From Shewanella decolorationis S12 (GTDB lineage Bacteria; Pseudomonadota; Gammaproteobacteria; Enterobacterales; Shewanellaceae), in NCBI RefSeq assembly GCF_000485795.1, contig NZ_AXZL01000066.1, forward strand, positions 100,419-164,418: 64,000 nt of DNA. The letters are read 5' to 3'. A program made the position numbers and the translations under genes. Of this stretch, positions 56,767 through 64,000 are shown piece after piece (within the stretch, counting starts at the first letter, position 1; every line of letters begins with the position of its first letter). Under the pieces are notes generated by a model that was not told the DNA's origin, did no database searches, and was given only the letters and a program-made list of their open reading frames with translations.

Positions 56767-58164
56767 TTAATATCCGTTGAGCTTATCCAGAAATTCTGGC
56801 AAGAACAGGGAGATTTGTGGCACGTAGGTGATAAGCGCCAAGAAGGCTAACATCAGTGCTAACCACGGTAGTACTGATTGGATCACCCAGCCGATACTGC
56901 GGCCTGTGATCCCCGCAGTGACGAAGAGGTTAAGCCCCACCGGCGGTGTCAGCATACCAATTTCCATGTTCACCACCATGATGATACCTAAGTGGATAGG
57001 ATCGATACCTAACTGAGTCGCAATCGGGAACAGGATTGGCGCCATAATCAGCACGATGGCCGATGGCTCCATAAAGTTACCCGCCGCTAACAGCAGTAAG
57101 TTGACAATGATCAAGAAGCCCCACGCGGGTAAGCCCATGCCCACAATGTATTCGGCAATAATATGGGGAATACGCTCTGTAGTCAGCACGTGGGCGAATA
57201 GCATGGCGTTGGCAATGATAAACAGCAGCATGATGCTGACCTTTGCCCCGTCGCGCACCACATGGCGGATTTCTTTGTCGATTGGGGTTTTAATCAGTCC
57301 GAGCGCCATATGGCTTAAGTTACGGACAATGGCGCTGGGAATAGGCTCATTAGGGTTACGCCATGCGACATTTTTCAATGGGCCAATATCGCGATAACCA
57401 AATACCGCAATGAAATAGGCATACATACAGGCTACGGCAGAGGCTTCGGTTGGACTGGCCACACCGCCGTAGATTGAACCTAACACGATAAAGATCAGCG
57501 CCAGACCGCCTAAGGCTTTGGCACTGGAAATACCCAGTTGTTTAAAGCCGGGGAAAGGGCGTGATGGCAGATTTTTAAAACGGGCAACGATATAAATCAC
57601 TATCATCAGCAGGAAGCCCATCATCAAACCTGGGATTAAGCCCGCCATAAACATTCTGGCTGCCGACACTTCCGTCGCCGCCGCATACACTAGCATCACG
57701 ATTGAAGGGGGGATCAAAATCCCTAAGGTGCCAGAAGTGGTAATCACACCTGCGGCAAACTTTTCGGGGTAACCTGCTTTCACCATACCGACGATAACAA
57801 TCGAACCAATGGCGGCCACAGTTGCTGGGGAAGAACCTGAAACCGCGGCAAACAACATACAGGCCATCACAGAGGCCATGGCTAAACCGCCACGGATATG
57901 GCCGATACTGTCCATCGCAAAGTCGATGATCCGTCGTGCCACCCCACCGGTTGACAGGAAGGCTGAGGACAGAATAAAGAATGGGATCGCCAGCAGGGTA
58001 TAGTGCTCTGACGATGACTCATAAAGTTTTAACGCCACTGAGGCGAGGGAATCGTTGGAGAAGAATAAAATCGTCAGCATGCTCGAGAAACCTAACGCAA
58101 TCGCGATAGGCATACCTAAAAACATACAGACGAGTAGGGCAGTAAAGAGGGTCGCAATGGCCAT
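56767..58164 (-). CDS. dctM: TRAP C4-dicarboxylate transporter, large permease
   Basis: The 465-residue protein with about 12 membrane segments has FLGMPIAIALGFSS, GSSPATVAAIGSIVI, LGILIPPSIVMLVYA and TPPVGLNLFV, all typical of DctM. It carries solute and Na+ through the inner membrane together with DctQ. A hydrophilic insert (about residues 265-305, GYRDIGPLKNVAWRNPNEP) is longer than in many DctM proteins. The start overlaps the dctQ stop by one base. Confidence 0.95.
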   Translation of the reverse strand: MAIATLFTALLVCMFLGMPIAIALGFSSMLTILFFSNDSLASVALKLYESSSEHYTLLAIPFFILSSAFLSTGGVARRIIDFAMDSIGHIRGGLAMASVMACMLFAAVSGSSPATVAAIGSIVIVGMVKAGYPEKFAAGVITTSGTLGILIPPSIVMLVYAAATEVSAARMFMAGLIPGLMMGFLLMIVIYIVARFKNLPSRPFPGFKQLGISSAKALGGLALIFIVLGSIYGGVASPTEASAVACMYAYFIAVFGYRDIGPLKNVAWRNPNEPIPSAIVRNLSHMALGLIKTPIDKEIRHVVRDGAKVSIMLLFIIANAMLFAHVLTTERIPHIIAEYIVGMGLPAWGFLIIVNLLLLAAGNFMEPSAIVLIMAPILFPIATQLGIDPIHLGIIMVVNMEIGMLTPPVGLNLFVTAGITGRSIGWVIQSVLPWLALMLAFLALITYVPQISLFLPEFLDKLNGY

Positions 58165-58808
58165 TACTTCGCTTCCTTATTGTCTGTTTCTTGTTGTGCG
58201 TGCTGAGCACCTTCATCAATTAAATGCATGCTTTCTTTCGCTTCGTCGGCAAATTGGAATCCAGAAACTTGGTTGCGTAGGATGGCGATAAACAGTTCTA
58301 AGAAACGCCAAGTCAACATGCTAAAACCAATTAATAGAATGCTTTGGGATAACCAAATGGGCACAGCGCCGTCTTCGACATCAATCTTTAAAGTGTTCCA
58401 AGCAAAGTCGGGATCTAAGCTGTTTAACAGAAACTTTGGAAAGTGAATATCTTCCATCGGTACGCCGATTTGGTACATTTGTGATAGATATTGCCAGCTA
58501 CCCTTTAAAAACAATCCGCAATAAGCTAAACAAATCAATGCCGTCACTAGGGAAGTGATCTTTTTAGCCTTAGGGGGCAGATTTTTTACAAACGCATCAA
58601 CACCGATGTGAGCACCGACTTTCACCCCGTAGGACATACCAAAGAGCACAAACCAACCACAGAGGGTTAAAGTCAGTTCTTGGATCCATAAAAAACCAGT
58701 ATTGAAGAAAAACCGCGCCACTACCTCAGTAAACACTAAGAGTGTCATTAAGGTGATCAAGAGGTTAAGCACCCCTTCTTCAAAGTAACCAAAAATTCGC
58801 GATATCAC
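58164..58808 (-). CDS. dctQ: TRAP C4-dicarboxylate transporter, small permease
   Basis: The protein has 214 residues from GTG 58808, preferred because GGGGAG lies 7 bases upstream; an in-frame TTG at 58829 would place that sequence inside the gene. It has four membrane helices, with WIQELTLTLCGWFVLFGMSYGVK and HIGVDAFVKNLP typical of DctQ. The extended C-terminal tail is acidic and polar. It pairs with DctM. Confidence 0.9.
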   Translation of the reverse strand: MISRIFGYFEEGVLNLLITLMTLLVFTEVVARFFFNTGFLWIQELTLTLCGWFVLFGMSYGVKVGAHIGVDAFVKNLPPKAKKITSLVTALICLAYCGLFLKGSWQYLSQMYQIGVPMEDIHFPKFLLNSLDPDFAWNTLKIDVEDGAVPIWLSQSILLIGFSMLTWRFLELFIAILRNQVSGFQFADEAKESMHLIDEGAQHAQQETDNKEAK

Positions 58809-58831
58809 AGCTGTACTCCCCTCGCTCAAAT

Positions 58832-58862
58832 ACCGCTTAACCTCAAAAAGAGGTTAAGCGGT
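58832..58862 (-). terminator. 13-bp hairpin between dctP and dctQ
   Basis: ACCGCTTAACCTC (58832-58844) and GAGGTTAAGCGGT (58850-58862) are perfectly complementary with a 5-base loop. A T tract is weak on the minus strand, so it is more likely an mRNA-stabilising or partial-termination element giving excess binding protein over permease. Confidence 0.75.
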
Positions 58863-58873
58863 TTATTTCATTA

Positions 58874-59893
58874 TTATTTATTTGCAGCAACAGCGGCTTC
58901 AATCACATCTTTACCTACTTGGTCTTCAAACTTCGCCCAAACAGGTTTCATTACATCAATCCATTTTTGACGTTCTTCTGGTGTTAAGGTCACCAGTTGT
59001 GAACGTTTAGAATCAAGGATTAATTGCTTGTCTTCGTTATCTTTTTCAGCAGCGATCTTGTTACCTAAAGCGATGGATTCATCTAAGGCTTCTTTGATCA
59101 CTTTACGTTTATCCGCTGGTAAGCTTTTCCAGAAGGCGTCAGACGTCACGACCATGTAGTCCAGTACGCCGTGGTTACTTTCTGTAATATGGCTTTGAAC
59201 TTCATAGAATTTTTGTGAGTAGGTGTTAGACCAAGTGTTTTCTTGACCATCGATTGCGCGGGTTTGCAGCAGGGTAAACACTTCAGAGAATGGTTTCTTC
59301 ACTGGGATAGCGCCCACAGCATCAAACTGGGCGGCTAATACGTCAGATGCCATTACACGGAATTTTAAGCCTTTAGCATCAGAAGGTTGTTTCAGTGGTG
59401 TGTTAGCAGAGAACTGCTTCATACCATTGTGCAGATAACCTAAACCGACAATCCCTTTACGGCTCATTGAGTTCAGCAGGGCTTGGCCAGCTTCGCCTTG
59501 TTGGAAACGGTTTACTGCATCCATGTCATTAAACAGGAATGGCAGGTCGAAAACCTGTAGGCGCTTAGTGTAACGCTCAAATTTAGAGAGAGAAGGCGCG
59601 ACAAATTGCACATCGTTTAACAGCAGTGCCGCTAACTCGTTGTTATCCCCAAATAACTGTGAGTTAGGGAATACACTGACCGTATATTCACCAGGTAAAC
59701 GTTGCTCAACGAGTTCTTTAAACTTCAACGCCATTTGACCCTTTGGCGTATTTTCTGCAACCACGTGGGAGAACTTGATTTCAACGGGCGCCGCAAACAG
59801 GTTAAAGCTGGTCGCGAACACTGAGGCCAGTGCCAGCATCTTAGCTACGGTTTTTAATGGACGTGTGATACCCATTTGTTGATTCAATGTCAT
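58874..59893 (-). CDS. dctP: TRAP C4-dicarboxylate-binding protein
   Basis: The 339-residue periplasmic protein has a signal peptide (cleavage near LFAAPVEI, residue 35) and the DctP core: IKFSHVVAENTPKG, LPFLFNDMDAV, GLGYLHNGMKQF, KGLKFRVMASDV (substrate-carboxylate Arg) and QENTWSNTYSQKFYEVQ. It binds fumarate, malate or succinate and delivers them to DctQM. It is the first gene of the operon, under the sigma-54 promoter at 60003-60018. Confidence 0.95.
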   Translation of the reverse strand: MTLNQQMGITRPLKTVAKMLALASVFATSFNLFAAPVEIKFSHVVAENTPKGQMALKFKELVEQRLPGEYTVSVFPNSQLFGDNNELAALLLNDVQFVAPSLSKFERYTKRLQVFDLPFLFNDMDAVNRFQQGEAGQALLNSMSRKGIVGLGYLHNGMKQFSANTPLKQPSDAKGLKFRVMASDVLAAQFDAVGAIPVKKPFSEVFTLLQTRAIDGQENTWSNTYSQKFYEVQSHITESNHGVLDYMVVTSDAFWKSLPADKRKVIKEALDESIALGNKIAAEKDNEDKQLILDSKRSQLVTLTPEERQKWIDVMKPVWAKFEDQVGKDVIEAAVAANK

Positions 59894-60002
59894 TTTTGAG
59901 TTCCTTTTTCTGTTGTTAGGATTTGTCCTCAGCCTTGGTTAGTTTGTTACCAAGTGTGAGTAGGAATACAGCCTTGATTTCCCTGAGGTCTGTCTTAATA
60001 AA

Positions 60003-60018
60003 GGCAAATACCACGCCA
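60003..60018 (-). promoter_or_regulatory. Sigma-54 promoter of dctP
   Basis: Read on the minus strand: TGGCGTGGTATTTGCC, matching TGGCACG-N4-TTGC with GG and GC at the -24/-12 spacing. It lies about 110 bases before the dctP ATG and is consistent with DctD as a sigma-54 activator. Confidence 0.82.
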
Positions 60019-60064
60019 ACTTACGATGCACTCTGTAAGTGTTTGGTTAATAAAGTGTAGTTCA

Positions 60065-60080
60065 TTTGATGTTTGTCACA
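60065..60080 (-). promoter_or_regulatory. Candidate CRP-type site upstream of dctP
   Basis: Minus-strand TGTGA-CAAACA-TCAAA resembles the CRP consensus TGTGA-N6-TCACA, with an imperfect second half. It lies between the sigma-54 promoter and the DctD-like sites. Confidence 0.4.
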
Positions 60081-60092
60081 CTTTTAGTTTTG

Positions 60093-60110
60093 TGGGTGAG
60101 ATCTCGCTCA
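60093..60110 (-). promoter_or_regulatory. Candidate DctD activator site 2
   Basis: + strand TGGGTGAGATCTCGCTCA shares its first six bases and the symmetric layout with site 1. Its centre is 33 bp from that of site 1, about three helical turns. Confidence 0.6.
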
Positions 60111-60125
60111 CGTTGATTTTGGCTA

Positions 60126-60143
60126 TGGGTGGAAATCCACCCA
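60126..60143 (-). promoter_or_regulatory. Candidate DctD activator site 1
   Basis: + strand TGGGTGGAAATCCACCCA is an 8-bp perfect inverted repeat with AA at its centre. It resembles the rhizobial DctD upstream activating sequence with GGAAATCC at its core. It lies about 125 bp upstream of the sigma-54 promoter. Confidence 0.65.
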
Positions 60144-60287
60144 AACTGCATTTTGTGGTGTATGAGCAGAGGTTTTTAGTTTGACGATTAACTGAGCAAA
60201 ATAAGTTGCTTTTAGATCAAAAATGGTTTGAAAAATGGATGTGGAGAAGGGGATAGGTAGGATGGCTAAGATGAAGTAATGGGGTAG

Positions 60288-60518
60288 TCAGCCATGATCT
60301 TCACCTATTCGCTTAAGAATTTCATCACTCGGAAGTAACTCCAAATGCCCGCGCTCATCGAAGTACCAGCCAGTAATAAAGCCTTTTTGGCGCATGCTGA
60401 CGAGATTTTGCATGACTTCACGGGCTTCTTTGAGAGCGGTTTGCTCATCACAGGCATGGGTATGTTTTAGATACGCTGCAATATTGCTGAGGGATGCAGA
60501 TTGACTGACGCTGGCCAT
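60288..60518 (-). CDS. Small conserved-type protein of unknown function
   Basis: The protein has 76 residues from ATG 60518, chosen for GGAG 9 bases upstream; an in-frame TTG at 60533 overlaps that site. It is hydrophilic, with a helical first half (SLSNIAAYLKHTHACDEQTALKEAREVM) and an ending rich in aromatic and acidic residues (GWYFDERGHLELLPSDEIL). No signal peptide, membrane helix or known domain was recognised. It lies between dctP and the tRNA-Val array, transcribed like both, and could be read through from the tRNA promoter. Confidence 0.6.
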   Translation of the reverse strand: MASVSQSASLSNIAAYLKHTHACDEQTALKEAREVMQNLVSMRQKGFITGWYFDERGHLELLPSDEILKRIGEDHG

Positions 60519-60662
60519 AGTATTGATCTCCAAATATGCCTAAGGCAACAATCAGCAGCGTTTAATTGGATTGAATATCGGGTAACAGACTCAGTTAAGC
60601 AGATGCTGATTAAGATCAAGCATAGTTGAGTTGAGCTAGGGGTAAAGTTTTTGGGGGAATTA

Positions 60663-60738
60663 TGGTGGTCGCTACTGGGATCGAACCAGTGACCCCCTCC
60701 TTGTAAGGGAGGTGCTCTCCCGGCTGAGCTAAGCGACC
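60663..60738 (-). tRNA. tRNA-Val (anticodon UAC), copy 6 in transcription order
   Basis: 76 bases including encoded CCA. Anticodon loop CTTACAA gives UAC. T-loop GGTTCGATCCC is normal. Same D-loop variant (CTCAGCCGGG) as copies 2-5. Confidence 0.97.
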
Positions 60739-60763
60739 CGGGGTAAATCAATACTGAAGAGTA

Positions 60764-60839
60764 TGGTGGTCGCTACTGGGATCGAACCAGTGACCCCCTC
60801 CTTGTAAGGGAGGTGCTCTCCCGGCTGAGCTAAGCGACC
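60764..60839 (-). tRNA. tRNA-Val (UAC), copy 5
   Basis: Sequence as at 60663. Separated from copy 6 by a 25-base spacer almost identical to that between copies 5 and 4, which indicates recent duplication of a 101-base unit. Confidence 0.97.
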
Positions 60840-60864
60840 CGGGGTAAATCAGTACTGAAGAATA

Positions 60865-60940
60865 TGGTGGTCGCTACTGGGATCGAACCAGTGACCCCCT
60901 CCTTGTAAGGGAGGTGCTCTCCCGGCTGAGCTAAGCGACC
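60865..60940 (-). tRNA. tRNA-Val (UAC), copy 4
   Basis: Encoded CCA, UAC anticodon. A 41-base spacer separates it from copy 3. Confidence 0.97.
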
Positions 60941-60981
60941 GGAATTCTTTCAATACAAATTTTAATGTCATTCTAAAAATA

Positions 60982-61057
60982 TGGTGGTCGCTACTGGGAT
61001 CGAACCAGTGACCCCCTCCTTGTAAGGGAGGTGCTCTCCCGGCTGAGCTAAGCGACC
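60982..61057 (-). tRNA. tRNA-Val (UAC), copy 3
   Basis: Encoded CCA, UAC anticodon. Spacer to copy 2 is 32 bases. Confidence 0.97.
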
Positions 61058-61089
61058 GGAGAATGACGACACAGAGGATGAGAAGTATA

Positions 61090-61165
61090 TGGTGGTCGCT
61101 ACTGGGATCGAACCAGTGACCCCCTCCTTGTAAGGGAGGTGCTCTCCCGGCTGAGCTAAGCGACC
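61090..61165 (-). tRNA. tRNA-Val (UAC), copy 2
   Basis: Encoded CCA, UAC anticodon. Spacer to copy 1 is 48 bases. Confidence 0.97.
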
Positions 61166-61213
61166 CGGGCATATAACAACTTGTATACCATGATTAAATT
61201 TGCATTTAACACA

Positions 61214-61289
61214 TGGTGGTCGCTACTGGGATCGAACCAGTGACCCCCTCCTTGTAAGGGAGGTGCTCTCCCAGCTGAGCTAAGCGACC
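61214..61289 (-). tRNA. tRNA-Val (UAC), copy 1 (promoter-proximal)
   Basis: Encoded CCA, UAC anticodon. The D-loop reads CTCAGCTGGG, while the five others read CTCAGCCGGG. The T version is also that of E. coli tRNA-Val, so this copy probably keeps the older sequence. Confidence 0.97.
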
Positions 61290-61307
61290 TCTGCTGTGTG
61301 GAGCCGT

Positions 61308-61335
61308 ATTATAGGGAGGTTCGATCGAGTGTCAA
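61308..61335 (-). promoter_or_regulatory. Sigma-70 promoter of the tRNA-Val operon
   Basis: On the minus strand TTGACA (61335-61330), a 16-base spacer and TATAAT (61313-61308) are both exact consensus. An A/T-rich tract (61338-61355) just upstream resembles an UP element. It drives the six-gene array. Confidence 0.9.
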
Positions 61336-61845
61336 CGCTTTTTAATGAAAAAAGCATTGGTCGCGCTATTTTTGCTCGGATTGACTTAATGTTAATCACG
61401 TCATCATTCAAAGTGTTACTTTATTGGACAATTTCGTCGGTATTTTCTTTTCAGGCTTTTTCGCTCATCTTGCCAAAAGTCAGCCAATTGCATCGTTAAG
61501 CGTTCTTTTTTGAGGGTTTGCGGCTTTTTTAGACTGAAGAGTGTTGTCGATACGGCTTGAACGATAAATAGAGGAGGGCGCTGCGCCATTCTCTTCATCT
61601 ATTTTGCTAAATCTTGATGGCATGTTTCTAAATAGAGATGCGTAACCTTTATGTAGTTTCGATTACATGGCTTGGGTTTTCGAGTGTTTGTTTTCGGATA
61701 TAGAATGCTGGATTCTCATCTTTAGCAGAGTAATCTAAAGCGCTCACCTTTGGGCCGATACTTTGAGGGGATCTGCAATACCTGCACTCAGTGCCATTTG
61801 CAGCGCAGACTTAGGCTGCTAGAATAAGCCCACTTTTTACCGTGA
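61336..61845. other. Spacer between tRNA-Val promoter and gltX
   Basis: About 500 bases between divergent transcription units. No credible gene, repeat or RNA was seen beyond the promoters listed. Confidence 0.4.
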
Positions 61846-61874
61846 TTGTCTTTATCTAGACGACTTTATATAGG
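61846..61874 (+). promoter_or_regulatory. Candidate gltX promoter
   Basis: TTGTCT (61846-61851), a 17-base spacer and TATAGG (61869-61874) lie just before the ATG at 61888, which would leave a very short leader. An upstream promoter cannot be excluded. Confidence 0.45.
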
Positions 61875-61887
61875 TTAGTGTCCCATT

Positions 61888-63297
61888 ATGACAACTAAGA
61901 CGCGTTTTGCCCCAAGCCCAACAGGCTTTTTGCACGTGGGCGGTGCCCGTACAGCTCTTTATTCTTGGTTACAAGCTCGAGCCAATAATGGTGAGTTTGT
62001 TTTACGTATCGAAGATACGGATATTGAACGTTCAACTCAGGCTGCCTGTGATGCCATTTTAGAAGGCATGAACTGGTTAGGTCTAACGTGGGATGAGGGC
62101 CCGTACTATCAAACTAAGCGTTTTGATCGTTATAACGAAATCATCGCGCAGATGTTAGAGCAGGGCACAGCTTATAAATGTTATTGCTCGCGTGAACGTA
62201 TCGATGCTTTAAGAGAAGCACAAGCGGCAAACGGCGAAGCACAAAAATACGATGGTTGTTGCCGTGATTTGCCAGCGCGCGACACCGATGAGCCTTTTGT
62301 TGTGCGTTTCAAAAACCCCATCGGCGGTTCAGTGGTGTTTGATGACCATGTTCGTGGTCGTATCGAATTTTCAAACGATGCATTAGATGATCTGATCATT
62401 GCCCGTACCGATGGCGTTCCGACTTATAACTTCTGTGTGGTTGTCGACGATTGGGATATGGGGATTACCTGTGTGGTTCGTGGTGAAGACCATATCAACA
62501 ACACCCCACGTCAAATCAACATCCTTAAAGCATTAGGCGCGCCTATTCCCGAATATGCCCACGTGTCGATGATTCTAGGTGACGATGGTGCCAAGTTATC
62601 TAAGCGCCATGGTGCGGTCAGCGTAATGCAATACCGTGATGACGGTTATCTGCCTGAAGCACTGCTTAACTACTTAGTTCGCTTAGGTTGGTCACATGGC
62701 GACCAAGAAGTGTTCTCTTTAGAAGAAATGAAGCAGATCTTTAAGTTAGACGACATCAACAAAGCGCCTTCTGCCTTTAATACCGAAAAACTGCTTTGGT
62801 TAAACCAACATTATATTAAGACACTCGATCCTGAATATGTGGCGTCGCACTTACAATGGCATATGGACGATCAAAAGATCGATACCTCAAATGGCCCTGC
62901 GTTATCTGCGGTAGTGACGGCTCTGGCTGAACGCGCTAAGACCTTAAAAGAGTTAGCCGCTTCTAGCCGCTACTTCTATGAAGACTTCGCAGAGTTTGAT
63001 GCCGAGCAAGCGAAAAAGCACTTACGTGGTGTCGCGCTTGAGCCATTGCAATTAGTGCAACAAAAACTGGCAGCATTAACTGAATGGACTGTTGAAGCTA
63101 TCCACCAAGCGATTGAAGCCACCGCGACCGAATTAGAAGTCGGAATGGGTAAAGTGGGTATGCCATTACGTGTCGCTGTGACAGGTGCAGGGCAGTCTCC
63201 TGGCTTAGATATCACCTTATTCTTAATAGGAAAGGCGCGTTCTGAGCAAAGAATATCCAAAGCGATTGAATTTGTAGCAGATAGAATAAATTCCTAA
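61888..63297 (+). CDS. gltX: Glutamyl-tRNA synthetase
   Basis: The 469-residue class I synthetase has the HIGH-type motif [15 protein letters not shown] (residues 10-24) and the KMSKS-type motif [12 protein letters not shown] (near residue 240). The zinc-region pattern [12 protein letters not shown]...CCRDLP (about 98-127) is also present. It charges tRNA-Glu, and two tRNA-Glu genes lie just downstream on the same strand, each paired with tRNA-Ala. The same neighbourhood (gltX with Ala and Val tRNA genes) is known in E. coli. Confidence 0.97.
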   Translation: MTTKTRFAPSPTGFLHVGGARTALYSWLQARANNGEFVLRIEDTDIERSTQAACDAILEGMNWLGLTWDEGPYYQTKRFDRYNEIIAQMLEQGTAYKCYCSRERIDALREAQAANGEAQKYDGCCRDLPARDTDEPFVVRFKNPIGGSVVFDDHVRGRIEFSNDALDDLIIARTDGVPTYNFCVVVDDWDMGITCVVRGEDHINNTPRQINILKALGAPIPEYAHVSMILGDDGAKLSKRHGAVSVMQYRDDGYLPEALLNYLVRLGWSHGDQEVFSLEEMKQIFKLDDINKAPSAFNTEKLLWLNQHYIKTLDPEYVASHLQWHMDDQKIDTSNGPALSAVVTALAERAKTLKELAASSRYFYEDFAEFDAEQAKKHLRGVALEPLQLVQQKLAALTEWTVEAIHQAIEATATELEVGMGKVGMPLRVAVTGAGQSPGLDITLFLIGKARSEQRISKAIEFVADRINS

Positions 63298-63305
63298 AAA
63301 ACGAG

Positions 63306-63334
63306 TTGACACATTTAGGTGCGCTGCATAGAAT
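63306..63334 (+). promoter_or_regulatory. Sigma-70 promoter of the tRNA-Ala/Glu array
   Basis: TTGACA (63306-63311), a 17-base spacer and TAGAAT (63329-63334), followed by the GC-rich discriminator GCGCCCC typical of stringently controlled stable-RNA promoters. It lies nine bases after the gltX stop. Confidence 0.88.
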
Positions 63335-63401
63335 GCGCCCCGTAGTTGAGACACAGACGAGCGAATGCTTGTAGTGCACTTAAATACAGCTTGATAAGTT
63401 T

Positions 63402-63477
<76 letters not shown>

Positions 63478-63544
63478 AACTTACCGCCGATATTAAGCGG
63501 GATGAGCGTTAGTGATAATGCAATTCAAATTAATATGTCCTTGT

Positions 63545-63620
63545 GTCCCCTTCGTCTAGAGGCCTAGGACACCGCCCTTTCACGGCGGTAACAGGGGTTC
63601 GAATCCCCTAGGGGATACCA
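63545..63620 (+). tRNA. tRNA-Glu (anticodon UUC), copy 1
   Basis: 76 bases with encoded CCA. Anticodon loop CTTTCAC gives UUC. Confidence 0.97.
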
Positions 63621-63726
63621 CTATGTTTATCACATAGGGTTCCTAGCAAATGGCTAACGAGTCGTTTGGTAAGAACAAATCCAGTTTCTGCGATATATAC
63701 TGAATGTCAGTATGTCGAAAAAATTT

Positions 63727-63802
<76 letters not shown>

Positions 63803-63866
63803 AATTCGCCGTATTAAGCGAGAGCACTGTTAGTCATTAATAGTTTTCAAATTAATATGTCCTTGT

Positions 63867-63942
63867 GTCCCCTTCGTCTAGAGGCCTAGGACACCGCCCT
63901 TTCACGGCGGTAACAGGGGTTCGAATCCCCTAGGGGATACCA
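63867..63942 (+). tRNA. tRNA-Glu (UUC), copy 2
   Basis: Identical to copy 1. The flank after it (CTAACGAGTTGTTTG) resembles the one after copy 1 (CTAACGAGTCGTTTG), so further repeat units may lie beyond the window. Confidence 0.97.
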
Positions 63943-64000
63943 CTCTATCCCTAATAAGATAGAGTCCATCACAAATGACTAACGAGTTGTTTGAGATAAA

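Noticed and set aside
60467..61172. Open frames on the minus strand encoding repeated SLSSAGRAPPLQGGGHWFDPSS
   Set aside because: They are translations of the tandem tRNA-Val genes, not proteins.

Overview
This 64 kb window looks like a chromosomal segment of a Shewanella species. The evidence is an OmcA/MtrC-family multiheme lipoprotein cytochrome, a lysine-riboswitch-controlled NhaC-type transporter, etfBA behind a LiuR-like palindrome, a dct TRAP operon with its own DctBD pair, the gene order proS-acyltransferase-trmO-rcsF, and gltX flanked by tRNA-Val, tRNA-Ala and tRNA-Glu arrays. No phage, CRISPR array or intact insertion sequence was found.

Region 1 (1-19.7 kb, all + strand) is the distal part of an O-antigen/surface polysaccharide locus. 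It holds the end of a Wzx flippase, ugd, an NAD-dependent sugar epimerase, glycosyltransferases, a Wzy-like polymerase, a complete GDP-mannose/GDP-fucose set (manC, manB, gmd, fcl, gmm), two tandem WecA-type initiating transferases and a second-type glmM. Two genes are broken. One glycosyltransferase carries an in-frame TAA at 4664, and glmM has lost one base near 18880. A degraded IS200-like/RAYT transposase lies at about 6233-6440, just before the very AT-rich wzy block.

Region 2 (19.7-31.4 kb): rfbB is separated from rfbAC by hutD/ves and an nlpE-like lipoprotein gene (both - strand) and an orphan GAF histidine kinase (+). No rfbD is present. The spacers carry a 26-bp degenerate repeat and 7-bp tandem repeats. 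A - strand group 4 capsule-type operon (gfcA/yjbE, gfcB/yjbF, gfcC/yjbG, gfcD/yjbH) follows, with a terminator-like hairpin after gfcA, then a patatin-like phospholipase.

Region 3 (31.6-50 kb) is mostly housekeeping: proS, a hexapeptide acyltransferase, trmO, an RcsF-like lipoprotein, two amidohydrolase-family exported proteins (three domains, only one with an intact HxH), an H-NS-like protein, etfBA, the riboswitch-lysW unit, a Dcp-type M3 peptidase, a nine-CxxCH outer-membrane cytochrome and tdk.

Region 4 (50.2-64 kb): a divergent class A penicillin-binding protein, then the dctPQM TRAP transporter with dctBD downstream. Upstream of dctP lie a sigma-54 promoter and two palindromic activator-like sites spaced 33 bp apart. 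Next come a small unknown gene, six tRNA-Val(UAC) genes under a near-perfect sigma-70 promoter, gltX, and two tandem tRNA-Ala(GGC)/tRNA-Glu(UUC) pairs that run to the right edge.

No wholly new system stands out. The strongest candidates for a second look are the amidohydrolase pair, the lysine riboswitch unit, the dct promoter architecture, the nine-heme cytochrome and the decay marks in the polysaccharide locus.
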